Shown piece by piece: positions 8,171-20,300 of a DNA stretch of 64,000 nucleotides. The notes beneath the pieces are model-generated. The model saw nothing but the letters and a program-made list of their open reading frames with translations, did no database searches and was not told the DNA's origin. The number at the start of each line of letters is the position of its first letter. Positions within the stretch are counted from its first letter, which is position 1. The translations under genes and the position numbers were made by a program. Source of the stretch: Clostridiales bacterium (GTDB lineage: Bacteria > Bacillota > Clostridia > Christensenellales > Aristaeellaceae); assembly GCA_017569285.1 (NCBI GenBank), contig CP069419.1, positions 2,976,001 to 3,040,000 of the forward strand, written 5' to 3'.

Positions 8171-9231
8171 GAGTTCTTGACGATATCCTGAGAAAGGCAC
8201 TTGAGTACAAGGGATCCGACGTGTTTATCGTGCCGGGCGCCCAGATCATGACCAAAGCAAGCGGAAAGATGATTCCGATCACTGAGGACCGGGCTTTCCC
8301 GGCGGATATCGCGACGCTGGTGGCCCGGGCCTACGAGCTGGCCGGACGCACCCGCGAGACGATGGACGCAGAAGGCGATGACGACTTTTCCTTCGCCGTG
8401 CGCGATCTTTCCCGTTTCCGCTGCAATACCTACCGGCAGCGGGGGTCCCTGGCCATGACCTGCCGCGTGGTGGCGTTCGGCGTGCCGAACCCCATCGACC
8501 GGCATATTCCGGACGTGGTGATGCGGCTGGCGGACCTCCGCAGCGGCATGATCCTCGTAACCGGACCGGCCGGAAGCGGCAAGAGCACCACGCTGGCCTG
8601 CATGGTGGACAAGATCAACCAGACGCGGGACGGACATATCATTACTATTGAAGACCCGATTGAATACCTGCACCCGCACAAGAAATGCATTGTGAGCCAG
8701 CGCGAAGTGCCCGGGGATGCCTCCAGTTTCGCCCGCGCACTGCGTGCCGCGCTGCGCCAGGCGCCGGACGTAATCATGCTCGGTGAAATGCGCGATATCG
8801 AAACGATTTCCACCGCCATCACCGCCGCGGAAACCGGACACCTGCTGCTGTCCTCCCTGCACACGCTGGGCGCCGCGAAGACGATCGACCGCGTGATCGA
8901 CGCGTTCCCGGCCAACCAGCAGAACCAGATCCGGGCCCAGCTGTCCATGGTGCTGCGCGCTGTGGTCTCCCAGCGCCTGATCCTGACAAAGGACGGCACG
9001 CTGTACCCCGTGTTCGAGGTGATGCGCGTGAATCCGGCCATCCAGAACCTGATCCGCGAGGGCAAGACCCACCAGATCGACAACGCGATCTTCGGCGGCG
9101 GCGAGGACATGCTGTCCATGGATACCGAGCTGGCCCGCCTGGTAAAGGACGGAAAGATCGAAAAGGAAGCTGCCACCCTGATGGCCATCCACCCCGAAAC
9201 GGTGGAGCGCCAGGCGAGGTTTATGCGGTAA
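8164..9231 (+). CDS. pilT: PilT/GspE-superfamily secretion ATPase (PilT type)
   Basis: A 355-residue hexameric motor ATPase. Walker A is GPAGSGKS (134-141), the Asp box is TIEDPIEYLH (161-170), Walker B is DVIMLGEMRD (202-211) and the His box is HLLLSSLHT (226-234). The length and short N-terminal domain fit PilT (retraction-type) rather than PilB/GspE, which carry about 200 extra N-terminal residues. ATG 8164 is preferred to TTG 8158; GGAGG lies about 10 bases upstream. It is the last gene of the operon and the only such ATPase here, so it may power both extension and retraction. Confidence 0.92.
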   Translation: MVGVLDDILRKALEYKGSDVFIVPGAQIMTKASGKMIPITEDRAFPADIATLVARAYELAGRTRETMDAEGDDDFSFAVRDLSRFRCNTYRQRGSLAMTCRVVAFGVPNPIDRHIPDVVMRLADLRSGMILVTGPAGSGKSTTLACMVDKINQTRDGHIITIEDPIEYLHPHKKCIVSQREVPGDASSFARALRAALRQAPDVIMLGEMRDIETISTAITAAETGHLLLSSLHTLGAAKTIDRVIDAFPANQQNQIRAQLSMVLRAVVSQRLILTKDGTLYPVFEVMRVNPAIQNLIREGKTHQIDNAIFGGGEDMLSMDTELARLVKDGKIEKEAATLMAIHPETVERQARFMR

Positions 9232-9263
9232 AAAGCATAAAACAGGCAAGAGTCTGCATGCAC

Positions 9264-9288
9264 AGACGCCCGAAAGGGCGTCTTTTTT
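9264..9288 (+). terminator. Rho-independent terminator of the pilus-like operon
   Basis: A perfect stem GACGCCC / GGGCGTC with a GAAA tetraloop is followed by TTTTTT. Confidence 0.95.
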
Positions 9289-9645
9289 CATATATGTGCA
9301 AAAAGAAATATCATAGGTTACATACAAATGTATTAAAACATGCACGCTGCGTGACACAGACAAAGTGTTACCGTAATAAAATCGCAATAAATAGAAACGA
9401 TCTTCCATATTCAAAGCCGAACAGAAAATGGCGAAAAACCGCGGGAAAACAACAACTACATATTGAAATAAGGATGGAAAAGTGATATTTTGTATGAGCG
9501 GAATTATGTAATAAATTCAGCAAACGGAGATGCAACTAAATAAACACAAAAATGGCATGTAACCCAACCCGGTGATTTGGGGAATGGAGAGCCCCGAAAC
9601 CGGAAGATTCATACATTTTCAGTGAAACATGGAGGCCTGAAAAGA
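9289..9645 (+). promoter_or_regulatory. promoter and leader region of the first acidic protein/giant adhesin operon
   Basis: No gene is convincing in these 357 AT-rich bases. TTGAAA (9463-9468) and TATTTT (9486-9491) have 17-base spacing. The promoter shares TTGAAATAA and GTGATAT at equal spacing with the promoter at 33465. This predicts a leader of about 150 bases. A GTTACAT box (9317-9323) and an ATGTAAC box (9557-9563) flank the promoter. An inverted repeat GTGACAC / GTGTTAC (9351-9371) could be an operator. No known riboswitch pattern was recognised. GGAGG at 9631-9635 serves the start at 9646. Confidence 0.6.
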
Positions 9646-11265
9646 ATGAACGCGAAGATCCGTACCCTGTCTGCCATCCTGCTGACCGCCTGCATGCTGG
9701 TATCCGGCATGCCTTTTGCCGCTTTCGCGGAAAAAGAACCGGCCACGCCGACGGACCTGGCGCCCCTGGAAGAAGTGGCCCAGGCGGAGACCGGCACAGG
9801 GGAGAACGAAGAAACCCCGGACGGAGAGACCCCGGCCGGTGAACAGGTGAATCCGGAGGAACCGGCGGGAGAAGAACCGACCGGTGAGGGCCAGACCGAA
9901 GAAGAGCCGGAAGAAGAAACTGAGGTCCGGCTGCCGGAGCTGCCATTCGGTCCCACAGGAACCCGCGGAACCCTGAAAGCCGGAGAAGCGTTTGAGATCG
10001 TCCTGCGGCCCGAATACAGCCAGAATATCCTGGTGACCCTGACGCTGATTCCAAAGGCCGGGAATGCCCCGGACGCCGCGAACGTCCGGATGGCGCTGAA
10101 CGGGGAGAAAAAGAACCCGGTCCGAATTGAGAACGAAGACCCGGAAAGCAAAGAGCTTAATTTGCAGTTCGGCACCTATGCCGCACAGGGCAGCGAGTAC
10201 ATCCTGTCGATTACCTCCCCGGCGGACGCGGACTTTATCCTGACCGCCGTGAAGCGGCCGGAAGCAGCGCCGGAAGAAACCGAAGATGAAGTCACCGGCA
10301 AAGAAGAAACGGACGACGCAGAAGAGACCAAAGTCGAAACAGGCGATGAAGACGCCGAAAAGCCTGCAAATGAAGCAGGAAACGAAGTAACAGCGGATCC
10401 CGAACCGGACGGAAAGACGGAAGAACCCGCTGATGAACCGGAAACCCCTGCGGCTGAGACAGGGACCAATACCGAAGAAGAAACCAAAACCGAAGAACCG
10501 GCGGAAAACGCAGAGCAGCCCGCGAACGGAGAAGAAAATGCGTCCGCTGAGCCGGTAACCGCTGAAGAGGCGGAAACACCCAAGGCGGAACCGGTCAAGA
10601 ACGAACCCGCCACACCGACCGACCTGGCCCCGGCAGGAGAAACCCAGAGCCAGCCGGCAAACGGAAGCGCAAAGACAGAGAACAAGAAAGAAACGAAGGA
10701 AAAGAAAACAGAAGACAAAGAGACCCGGCCGCCGGCCGAAGAGCTGCTGGCGCTCGGGTATTACGGCAGCCAGGTGGCGATGACCACCGGCGCGGACATT
10801 TTCGAAAGCACGGAGGAAGGCGCGGAACCGGCGGCCCACCTGGAGCCGGGTACAGAGCTTTGGCTCCGGCAGACCGGGGATGAAGCGTGGGCGGAAATCT
10901 ACCGCACAGACGAAAAGGCCCGGATCCGGTATATCCGCTGGGACGACGTGATTATTACCCTGAAGCCCGAACCCGAAGGAGAAGAAGAGGAAGAAGAACC
11001 CCTGCCGGCGAGGAGCGTAAATATCACATCCACGATTACCGGAATGCAGTTTATTCCGATCGGAGCCGAGATCACCATGACAGCGGAGCTGGTCAATTTC
11101 CGCGAGGACGATATCTGTACATACCAGTGGCAGTACCTGGACAAGGAGACGGAGACCTATATCGATATCGACGGCGCGAATGAACTGACCTACAGCTACC
11201 GGGTGACCCGGGAGAATTTCTACAATACATGGCGTCTTGTTGTTCTTATTGCGAATGCCGGATAA
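9646..11265 (+). CDS. secreted acidic multidomain protein, paralogue 1 (partner of giant adhesin 1)
   Basis: A 539-residue exported protein with a signal peptide of about 28 residues (cut near AAFA/EKE). Domain order: PATPTDLAP spacer and Glu-rich stretch; a beta-sandwich-like domain (about 106-205) starting TRGTLKAGEAFEIVL; a long Glu/Thr/Pro/Ala linker (206-364); an SH3-like domain (365-439) with ELLALGYYGSQVAM and RYIRWDDVI; and a C-terminal Ig-like domain (456-539) with DDICTYQWQY and ENFYNTWRLVV. There is no LPXTG and no C-terminal membrane helix. It shares this layout with the protein at 33827 and the C-terminal domain with the one at 54987. Forty-five bases separate it from the giant gene, so the two are an operon. 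Function unknown; a surface scaffold or adhesin chaperone is conceivable. Confidence 0.85.
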   Translation: MNAKIRTLSAILLTACMLVSGMPFAAFAEKEPATPTDLAPLEEVAQAETGTGENEETPDGETPAGEQVNPEEPAGEEPTGEGQTEEEPEEETEVRLPELPFGPTGTRGTLKAGEAFEIVLRPEYSQNILVTLTLIPKAGNAPDAANVRMALNGEKKNPVRIENEDPESKELNLQFGTYAAQGSEYILSITSPADADFILTAVKRPEAAPEETEDEVTGKEETDDAEETKVETGDEDAEKPANEAGNEVTADPEPDGKTEEPADEPETPAAETGTNTEEETKTEEPAENAEQPANGEENASAEPVTAEEAETPKAEPVKNEPATPTDLAPAGETQSQPANGSAKTENKKETKEKKTEDKETRPPAEELLALGYYGSQVAMTTGADIFESTEEGAEPAAHLEPGTELWLRQTGDEAWAEIYRTDEKARIRYIRWDDVIITLKPEPEGEEEEEEPLPARSVNITSTITGMQFIPIGAEITMTAELVNFREDDICTYQWQYLDKETETYIDIDGANELTYSYRVTRENFYNTWRLVVLIANAG

Positions 11266-11310
11266 CCGGTGAAAAGTGGAGAATGCAGTAAGAACGAGGG
11301 GGAAAACAGG

Positions 11311-14300
11311 ATGAAGCAGATGAAACGGAGACTGACAGCGCTCCTGCTGGCGCTGTTCCAGATTGTGTCGATTATAGCGCCGGGCAGCTTCGCGGCTGCC
11401 GAAGGCGAGCAGGAAATAGTTACAGGAACAGTCAACTTTGTGGGGGGAAAATCGCTGTTCTATGTTTACGTAGACGGCAGCAGTGAGGATTTATCTGCTT
11501 TAGGGGCAAATGACTATATCATTATCCGGCGCTTTAACGGCGGTAATGACGTAGCCTATGCGCGTATCCCCATGAGTGACATCAATAGTGCCGGATACTA
11601 CAAGGTGGATGACAGCCAGGACTTTATATCCCAATCGGGACAAGTATTTGATGACCCCAATGCAATGTATAGGGTCTGTGTGGCGCATATGGAGGGCATC
11701 ACCGATCCGGATTATGACCAACTGGATACCGCGTTTAAAAATGCCGGAAACAACCTTACTTCCGGCGGAAAACAGTATGTTACCAGCATTTCCGGAAAGA
11801 ATAAGGGAGATATCTCCATTCAGCTGAACCGGCAGACAGAAGCTTTTGACGTGGGAATCACCTTCCGGGACAAGGACGGCAACCCAATCCCGGCGCCGGC
11901 CGTGGACGGCAATTACTACCTGATCGCGCTGGATGTGGGCCCGGACGGCAGTTTCTCGGCAGCAAATATTTCCACCCTTCCCAGCAATACCTACTGGTAT
12001 ATCGATAAGCTGGAGGAATTTGCCGGCACAGCCACTCCGACCGTTGTTTCCATTCCCGGATTCAGCAATGAGCCTTACCGGAAATATTCAGCGTCCGAAA
12101 ATGTCGGAACTGCATACCAGGGCCTGGATGAAGCAGTAAAGAACCGGATCCGGGTCCGCCTGGTTCATTCCAAACGGAAACTGGATACATTTGGCAGCCT
12201 GCAGCAGTGGGCAAACAGCCCCTATGAGGTTAATGTTTACAATGAGGCAATCAACGGCAGCTTTGCCAACTACACACCGGACAGCAGCAACGGTCCGGTA
12301 GCGGATGGAACTGTGGACTACCAGATCAGCTTCCAGGAAAAGGCACCGGTCGCCCATACGGTCAAAATTGAATTTGATCCGGCAGATTCCAATATTACGA
12401 TCCCGGGAGGGACGTATTACCTGCTGCTGGAAGCAACCTCCATGGACGGAACCCGGCAGTATTACAAAACGGTTGAGCTGAAGACTGACGATGACAATAC
12501 TATTGAACTTGACCAGGACTGGAGCAATGGACAGAAGTTCTCCTCCAACTGGAGAAATATTACCGCGACAGTCATCAAGGCTAACAGACAGGGTTCAGTT
12601 TCTGCGGGAGCCGACAGCCCAGAAACCGGAACTTATTCTGAGGTTAAATCAATCGGGAACAATCCATTTACCTATCAGCGGACTGAAACAAAAACAACTG
12701 ATGGATATTACCTGAGCATTGAACATAAGCTTACGGTGGAAGTGAAGCCGCTGGAAAAAGCGCTGACGCCCACCCAAGTGCTCGGACCGGGAATCAATTA
12801 CGGCATCACTGCGGAGACGTTTGACCAGGTTGGCCATATGGAGACCAACTTTGCCACCAATTACTTCAAATGCAATAAAGGCAACCAGGTCAACGTGGAT
12901 CCGGACCTGGGCAAAAACACCGGCGCGATCGCTGCAGCGCATATCGAAGGCAAACTCCATATGAACGCATCGCGGGATACGATCCTGTTCGTCGATAAGG
13001 CAGATGCCAGGAAGGTGGATCATAATACCCAGAATACCATCCTGGTTGAGTCCACAAGCAGCAAAATATCCGAATCCATCGTCAATCCGATCCTGAACCA
13101 CGGAAGATCGATGTCCGCCGCCCTGAGCGCAAAGGAAGCGACTTACAGGCCGAGCTCCCCGAACATCGACCTGACGCAGTTCCCGGACGGAAAGACCATC
13201 TATATTGACCCATCAGACATCGAGAGTGTTTTCACCGGAAACGGCGGGTTCCCCCATATCAAAATGTATCCCAACCAGACGGTTGTTTTCAACCTCCCGT
13301 ATGATACGGTGAAGGTCGGGCAGATCCAGTATACATTTACGGACGGCGTATCCTGGGCAAGCGACACCGGGCGGCAGCGGATTGCCGGCAATACGGTTTT
13401 CAACATGCTGAACGCAAAGACCGTGACGCTGGATGAAGCAATCGGTATGTTTCTGATTCCCCGTGCGGATTCCCAAACCACCATTACCCAGTCCAGCGAA
13501 GGCTGGGTGATTACCGGTGGCACGATTACCAGCCGGCAGCAGTCCAACGAATGGCACAACCGGAACCAGAACCTGTCTGAGACTGCGGACGCGGATGCGA
13601 GCTTCGGGAAGAAGCTGGACGGCCGGATCCCGGCAGAAAACGAAGAGTTCGAGTTTGATATCTACAGATGGAAAGAAAACGACGCGAATGATGCGGGCGA
13701 GAGCCACTGGGAGAAGGTGGCCACCATCCGCAACGACGGCCAGTCCATGAACTATACGTTCAAAAAAGGGGACGGGCGGGTATTCAGGATTAAAGAAAAA
13801 GGAAAAGCAGAAGGCACACCCGGGAACTATTTCTATGATGAAATGGAATACTATATCACGGTTGTGCAGATGGGGTACAAGAATGCTGTGTATGCCGCAT
13901 TCCCGGAATACTATACGGACGCAGCCCACGCCATCGAACGGTTCCGGAAGAACGATATCAGCGGAACTGAATCCAACTCCCGGTTCATGGGCGTAATTGA
14001 CGCGACCCGGGACACGAATTCCATCGGTTCCATCACCTTCCACAATGAGACGAAGAATACGCAGACGGCCCACCTGCAGGCGGAGAAGATCATCAACGAG
14101 TGGGGTAATGCCACGGAATTCTCCTTTGTCCTGACACCGAAGAAAGGTGCAGACGGGAAATATCCGCCCATGCCGGCGGACGCCATGAATGCCTCCGGTA
14201 TTACGTATGAGGCAGCGGTTAAGGCCGGAAATGCCGGCACGGCCGGAACGTTTACGAAAACTGTGAAGGTGAAGAAATCCACCGGCGTGGAAGCAAACTT

Positions 14301-17300
14301 TGGCACGATTGAATACAGTGATCCCGGTACATACGGCTATACGATCCGTGAGGTTATTCCGGGCACCGCGCGCGCGATTGACACTGCAAACGGGAACAAA
14401 CTCCTGACAATCACATACGCAGATGATCAAAGTTATCCCCGCTATTACCTGGATGGTATGGAATACGGCAACACATCGGTGGACGTTTCCGTGACGGTTG
14501 ATCGGAACGGTACCGAGCCGGTTGTGACATATGCCAATGATTCGACGAAAAAGTACGCGGAATTCAGCAACACGTACCGGCGGGCGGAAACCGAACTGAA
14601 GGCAGCCAAAGGGATTACGGGCGCCAGGACCCAGTTCAAGGCAGGGGACAAGTGGATCTTTACCGTGACCGCCGAAGATAAGGATAATCCGGACAATAAG
14701 GATATCCCGATGCCCCGGACCGCGGAACCAATCACCCTGGAACCGACAGATGGGAAACTGTTAATACCGGTTGATTTCGGATCGATCGAATATACAATTG
14801 CGGACGCCGGGAAAACATATATTTATACCATTACGGAGACAGACGCAACCGGAAAAACCGTAATTGATACGAAGCAGGTTGAAGTGACTGTTTCCCAGAA
14901 TTCGGATGGATCCCTGCGGGTAACCCGGACTCCGGGAGAAGACGATGTTTCCTTTACAAACTTTGACGCGGGCAAAACAAGCTTCAGCGTAAGCAAGATA
15001 TGGCATGACAGAAGCGGGAACCAGGTTACCCATGATACCGGCTCCGCAACCGTGCAGCTAATCGCCGTGAAGGGAGAAGCCATCTCCGCGCCCAGCCCGA
15101 AGGGCAACCTGACCGTGAGCGTTGACGGAACGAACAAACTGCCGGAAGAAACCAGCATTACCGTGACGCTCAACGGTGAATCCAGGACGCTGAACGCAGG
15201 CAACGACTGGAGTGCGGCCTTCACCGGTATTCCGGCCGGCAAAAATACCCTGACGGCGGCTTCCAATGATGGAAGCGTGCGGGTAAGCCCGGCCGAGAGC
15301 ACAGTCATCATTACCGATGATACTCAGTACTTCACATTGAGCGCAGAATACATTCCGCCGCTGAAAGACCTGGAAGTGAAGATCAGCTGGGCGGGAGGGG
15401 AAGAACCGGGTGGCGACATTACTGCAACAGCAAGCGACGGAGAAAAGATCAGGCTGGACAGCGGAAACGGATGGACCTGCCGGCTGAAGAATAAGACGGC
15501 CGGTGAAACATACACCGTAACGCTGACAAAGCCCATCGGGGTGAATTATGCGTCCGGTGAATCCCAGGAGATTGTCATTGCCGGCAATGACAATAACCAG
15601 CTGGTATTCAGCGGGACATATAACGCGCGTGCGTCCAGGATCCCGGTTGTGATCAACTGGAACGACGTTCCCGAAGGCATCTCGGTTACCGTTACAGCAA
15701 CCAATGCAAACAACGGAAACGACTCCGCTTCCATCACGCTCAACCCGAACGGGACAACGAAGTGGGAAGGGGAAATCACCAGCCTCCGAAACGGGGAAGA
15801 TTACAGCGTTACTTACCGCATTGACGGGGCAAACAGCGGAAATGCGAAACTGAATCCCGAAGGTACGCGGACGGTTATCGCCGGGAGTACCGCCCGGTAT
15901 ACCGGACACTATGAGGAAGGAATACCCGAAAAAGACAAAGTTACCCTGCTGATCTACAAGAAGAGCATAGGCCAGAACGATGATGAACTGCTTTACGGAC
16001 CGCAGGAGTTCAGAGCCGGACAGAAGATCGACGTTACGGTCACCGTTCACGGCTGGGGATTCAAAGCCAATTACCGGGCAACCAACGGACAGTCCGGACA
16101 GACGAATACCCAGTATACCAACAACGACTATATGGATACGATCAGCTTCACATTTAACACATCCGGTGAGCATAAGATCTTGTTTGAATCGGGATGGGGC
16201 AAGTCTGCGATTATCGCAGCGACAGCTGCCCAGAGGGCAGTAACATCCAGCCTGATCCGGAAGCTGTTCACAGCTGATCAGCTGATTGCTGCAAACGGCG
16301 TTTCGGACGTCCGCTTTACCAGCACGTCTCCGGAACTTACAATCCAGTCCAACCTGACACAACTGGATACCATTGTGGGTGAAATTGAAGAGGACGGATA
16401 TACGCTGGTCGGTGAACCTGTTACCCTTGACCAGAGCAACGGGTGGCAGCATACATGGGAAAACCTTCCGGAATACTACCGGGATGAAGACGGAAATATC
16501 TTCAGGCTGACCTATTATGCCATTGAAACAGAAGCCCTCGCGACGGAAGCGAACTCGTATTCAACGGATAAAAAGACAATCACCAATACCGAGCGGACAA
16601 GGCATATCATTAACAATGCCTGCCTGACTGTGCATAAAGTGGATCAGGACAATCAGGACCTGAGCGGTTCTTCATTCGGATTATATTCGGATGCAGCCTG
16701 CACGTCACAGATAAAGACTTTCACCGGCGGCACCTTTAAAATCTGGACAAATGACAATGCACTGGCTTCTTTCCTGCCGACAACCGACGGTGGCGAGAAC
16801 ACGGTATATCTGAAGGAAATCAGTGCACCGGCCGGATATGAAAAGAGTACGACCGTTTATCCGGTGAAGATCACGGCATCCATCAGCGGCCAGACATATA
16901 TCGAACAGGATGCTTACTGCATTACCACAACGTATACAATCAGCTGCAACGGCTCGATTGGATTGTACGTAACGAATACCCGGAAGACCGATACGGCGAC
17001 GGTTCACGACAGCGTTGAAATCAACAAGACGGACGGAACGAACGCCCTGGGCGGAGCTGTGTTTGAGCTGAAGAGCGGGGAAAAGGAAATCGCCACGTAT
17101 ACAACCGCCGCAGGAACCGGCAAAGCGACAATCAGCACGGATGATGCGGCGCTGGCAAGCTATCTGCCGGCAGCCGGAGCAGAAACAGTCCTGACACTGA
17201 GTGAAAAGAGGGCGCCGGCCGGATACAAGGCTTCCAGCGCAACCTGGACAGTTAAGATTACCGCGAGCAAAAACGAAGCGTATAACGCTGATCAGGACAA

Positions 17301-20300
17301 GTTCATTACGACAACGACCTATACCATGACGATTGCTGATGGCGAAGAGGTTGACGTAACGAATACAAAGAAGACAGGCACGGCGACTGTTGACGACAGT
17401 GTTGAAATCAACAAGACGGACGGAACAAATGCCTTGGGCGGAGCTGTGTTTGAGCTGAAGAGCGGGGACACGGAAATCGCGAGGTACACCACGGACGAAA
17501 CGACGGGCAAAGCGACAATCAGCACAGCCGATACAAAACTGGCAAGCTATCTGCCGGCGGCCGGCGCGGAAACAGTCCTGACGCTGAGTGAAAAGACGGC
17601 ACCGGCCGGATATGAAGCATCCAGCACAACCTGGACAGTTAAGATTACAGCAGCCGATAGCGAAGATTATGATTCTGCACAGGACAAGTTCATTACGACA
17701 ACGACCTACACCATGACGATTGCAGATGGTGAAGAGATTGACGTAACGAATACAAAGAAGACGGGCACGGCGACTGTTGATGACAGTGTTGAAATCAACA
17801 AGACGGACGGAACAAATGCCCTGGGCGGAGCTGTGTTTGACCTGAAGAGCGGGGATACGGAAATCGCGACGTACATCACGGACGAAACGACCGGTAAAGC
17901 GACGATCAGCACCGATGATACGGCACTGGCGAGCTATCTGCCGACAGCCGGAGCGGAAACAGTCCTGACGCTGAGTGAAAAGACGGCACCGGCCGGATAC
18001 GAGGCTTCCAGCGCAACCTGGACAGTCAGGATTACAGCAGCCGATAGCGAAGCATATAATTCTGCACAGGACAAGTTCATTACGACTACAACCTACACCA
18101 TGACGATTGCAGATGGTGAAGAGGTTGACGTAACGAACACAAAGAAGACCGGAACGGCTGTTGTTGATGACAGTGTTGAAATCAACAAGACGGACGGAAC
18201 GAACGCCCTGGGCGGAGCGGTGTTCGCGCTGAAGAGCGGGGATACGGAAATCACCACGTACACCACGGACGAAACGACCGGTAAAGCGACGATCAGCACG
18301 GATGATGTGACGCTGGCAAGCTATCTGCCGACAGCCGGAGCAGAAACAGTCCTGACGCTGAGTGAAAAGACAGCACCGGCCGGGTATGAAGCATCCAGCA
18401 CAACCTGGACAGTTAAGATTACAGCAGCCGATAGCGAAGCTTATGATTCTGCACAGGACAAGTTCATTACGACAACGACCTACACCATGACGATTGCAGA
18501 TGGTGAAGAGATTGACGTAACGAATACAAAGAAGACGGGCACGGCGACTGTTGACGACAGTGTTGAAATCAACAAGACGGACGGAACAAATGCCCTGGGC
18601 GGAGCTGTGTTTGAGCTGAAGAGCGGAGATACGGAAATCGCGACGTACACCACGGACGAAACGACCGGTAAAGCGACGATCAGCACGGATGATGTGACGC
18701 TGGCAAGCTATCTGCCGACAGCCGGAGCAGAAACAGTCCTGACGCTGAGCGAAAAGACGGCACCGGCCGGATATGAAGCATCCAGCACAACCTGGACAGT
18801 TAAGATTACAGCAGCCGATAGCGAAGCTTATGATTCTGCACAGGACAAGTTCATTACGACAACGACCTACACCATGACGATTGCAGATGGTGAAGAGGTT
18901 GACGTAATCAACAGCGCGATTACCGGCATAGCCAGGAACGAAGCCAGCGTCACCGTGAACAAGAAGGATGGGGAAGCGGACCTGAAGGGCGCGATCTTCA
19001 TGCTGTATGACGGAACGAAAGAGATCCGGACCTACGGCAGCGAGGATGCTTGCACGTTTACAATCAGTACAGCCGATACAGAACTGGCGGACTACCTGCC
19101 GGCGGCGGGAGAAAGCAAAGCCCTGACGCTGAAGGAAACGACAGCTCCAACCGGATATGAACTGAGCACAACCGAATACAGCGTTGTAATCGGCGCGACG
19201 GAAGCTACCGCCTGGAATGACGACCATACAAAGCTGGTAACGACGACCACGTATACGATGACGATTGACGGCGAAGCCAGCCAGGATATCCAGAACAGCG
19301 CGATTACCGGCACAGCCAGGAACGAAGCCAGCGTCACCGTGAACAAGAAGGATGGGGAAGCGGACCTGAAGGGCGCGATCTTCATGCTGTATGACGGAAC
19401 GAAAGAGATCCGGACCTACGGCAGCGAGGATGCTTCCACGTTTACAATCAGCACAGCCGATACAGAACTGGCGGACTACCTGCCGGCGGCGAGAGAAAGC
19501 AAAGCCCTGACGCTGAAGGAAACGAAAGCGCCGACCGGATATGAACTGGGTACAACCGAATACAGCATTGTGATCGGTGCAACGAAGGATACCGCCTGGA
19601 ATGAAGACCATACCAAGCTGGTAACGACGACCACGTACACGATGACAATTGACGACGAAGCCAGCCAGGATGTCCAGAACAGTGCGATTACCGGCACAGC
19701 CAGGAACGAAGCCAGCGTCACCGTGAACAAGAAGGACGGAAAAGCGGCCCTGAAGGGCGCGATCTTCACGCTGTATGACGGAACAAAAGAGATCCGGACC
19801 TACGGCAGCGCAGATGAATCTTCGTTCGAAATCAGCACAACTGATACAGAACTGGCGGGCTACCTGCCGGCGGCGGGAGCCAGCAAAGCCCTGACGCTGA
19901 AGGAAACGAAAGCGCCGACCGGATATGAACTGGGTACAACCGAATACAGCGTTGTAATCGGCGCAACGGAAGCTACCGCCTGGAATAGCGACCATACCAA
20001 GCTGGTAACGACGACCACGTACACGATGACGATCAATGGTGAAACCAGCCAGGATATCCAGAACAGCGCGATTACCGGCACAGCCAGGAACGAAGCCAGC
20101 GTCACCGTGAACAAGAAGGATGGGGAAGCGGACCTGAAGGGCGCGACCTTCACGTTGTATGACGGCACGGAAACGATCCGGACTTACGGCAGCGAGGATG
20201 CTTCCACGTTTACAATCAGCACAGCCGATACAGAACTGGCGGACTACCTGCCGGCGGCGGGAGCCAGCAAAGCCCTGATACTGAAGGAAACGACAGCTCC

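Noticed and set aside
9258-9485. 75-codon open frame after the PilT-type gene
   Set aside because: It overlaps the terminator hairpin and the promoter of the next operon and has no ribosome site.
9492-9645. Riboswitch in the long leaders before the acidic protein genes
   Set aside because: No c-di-GMP, T-box or other known riboswitch core was recognised by eye; only small hairpins are seen.
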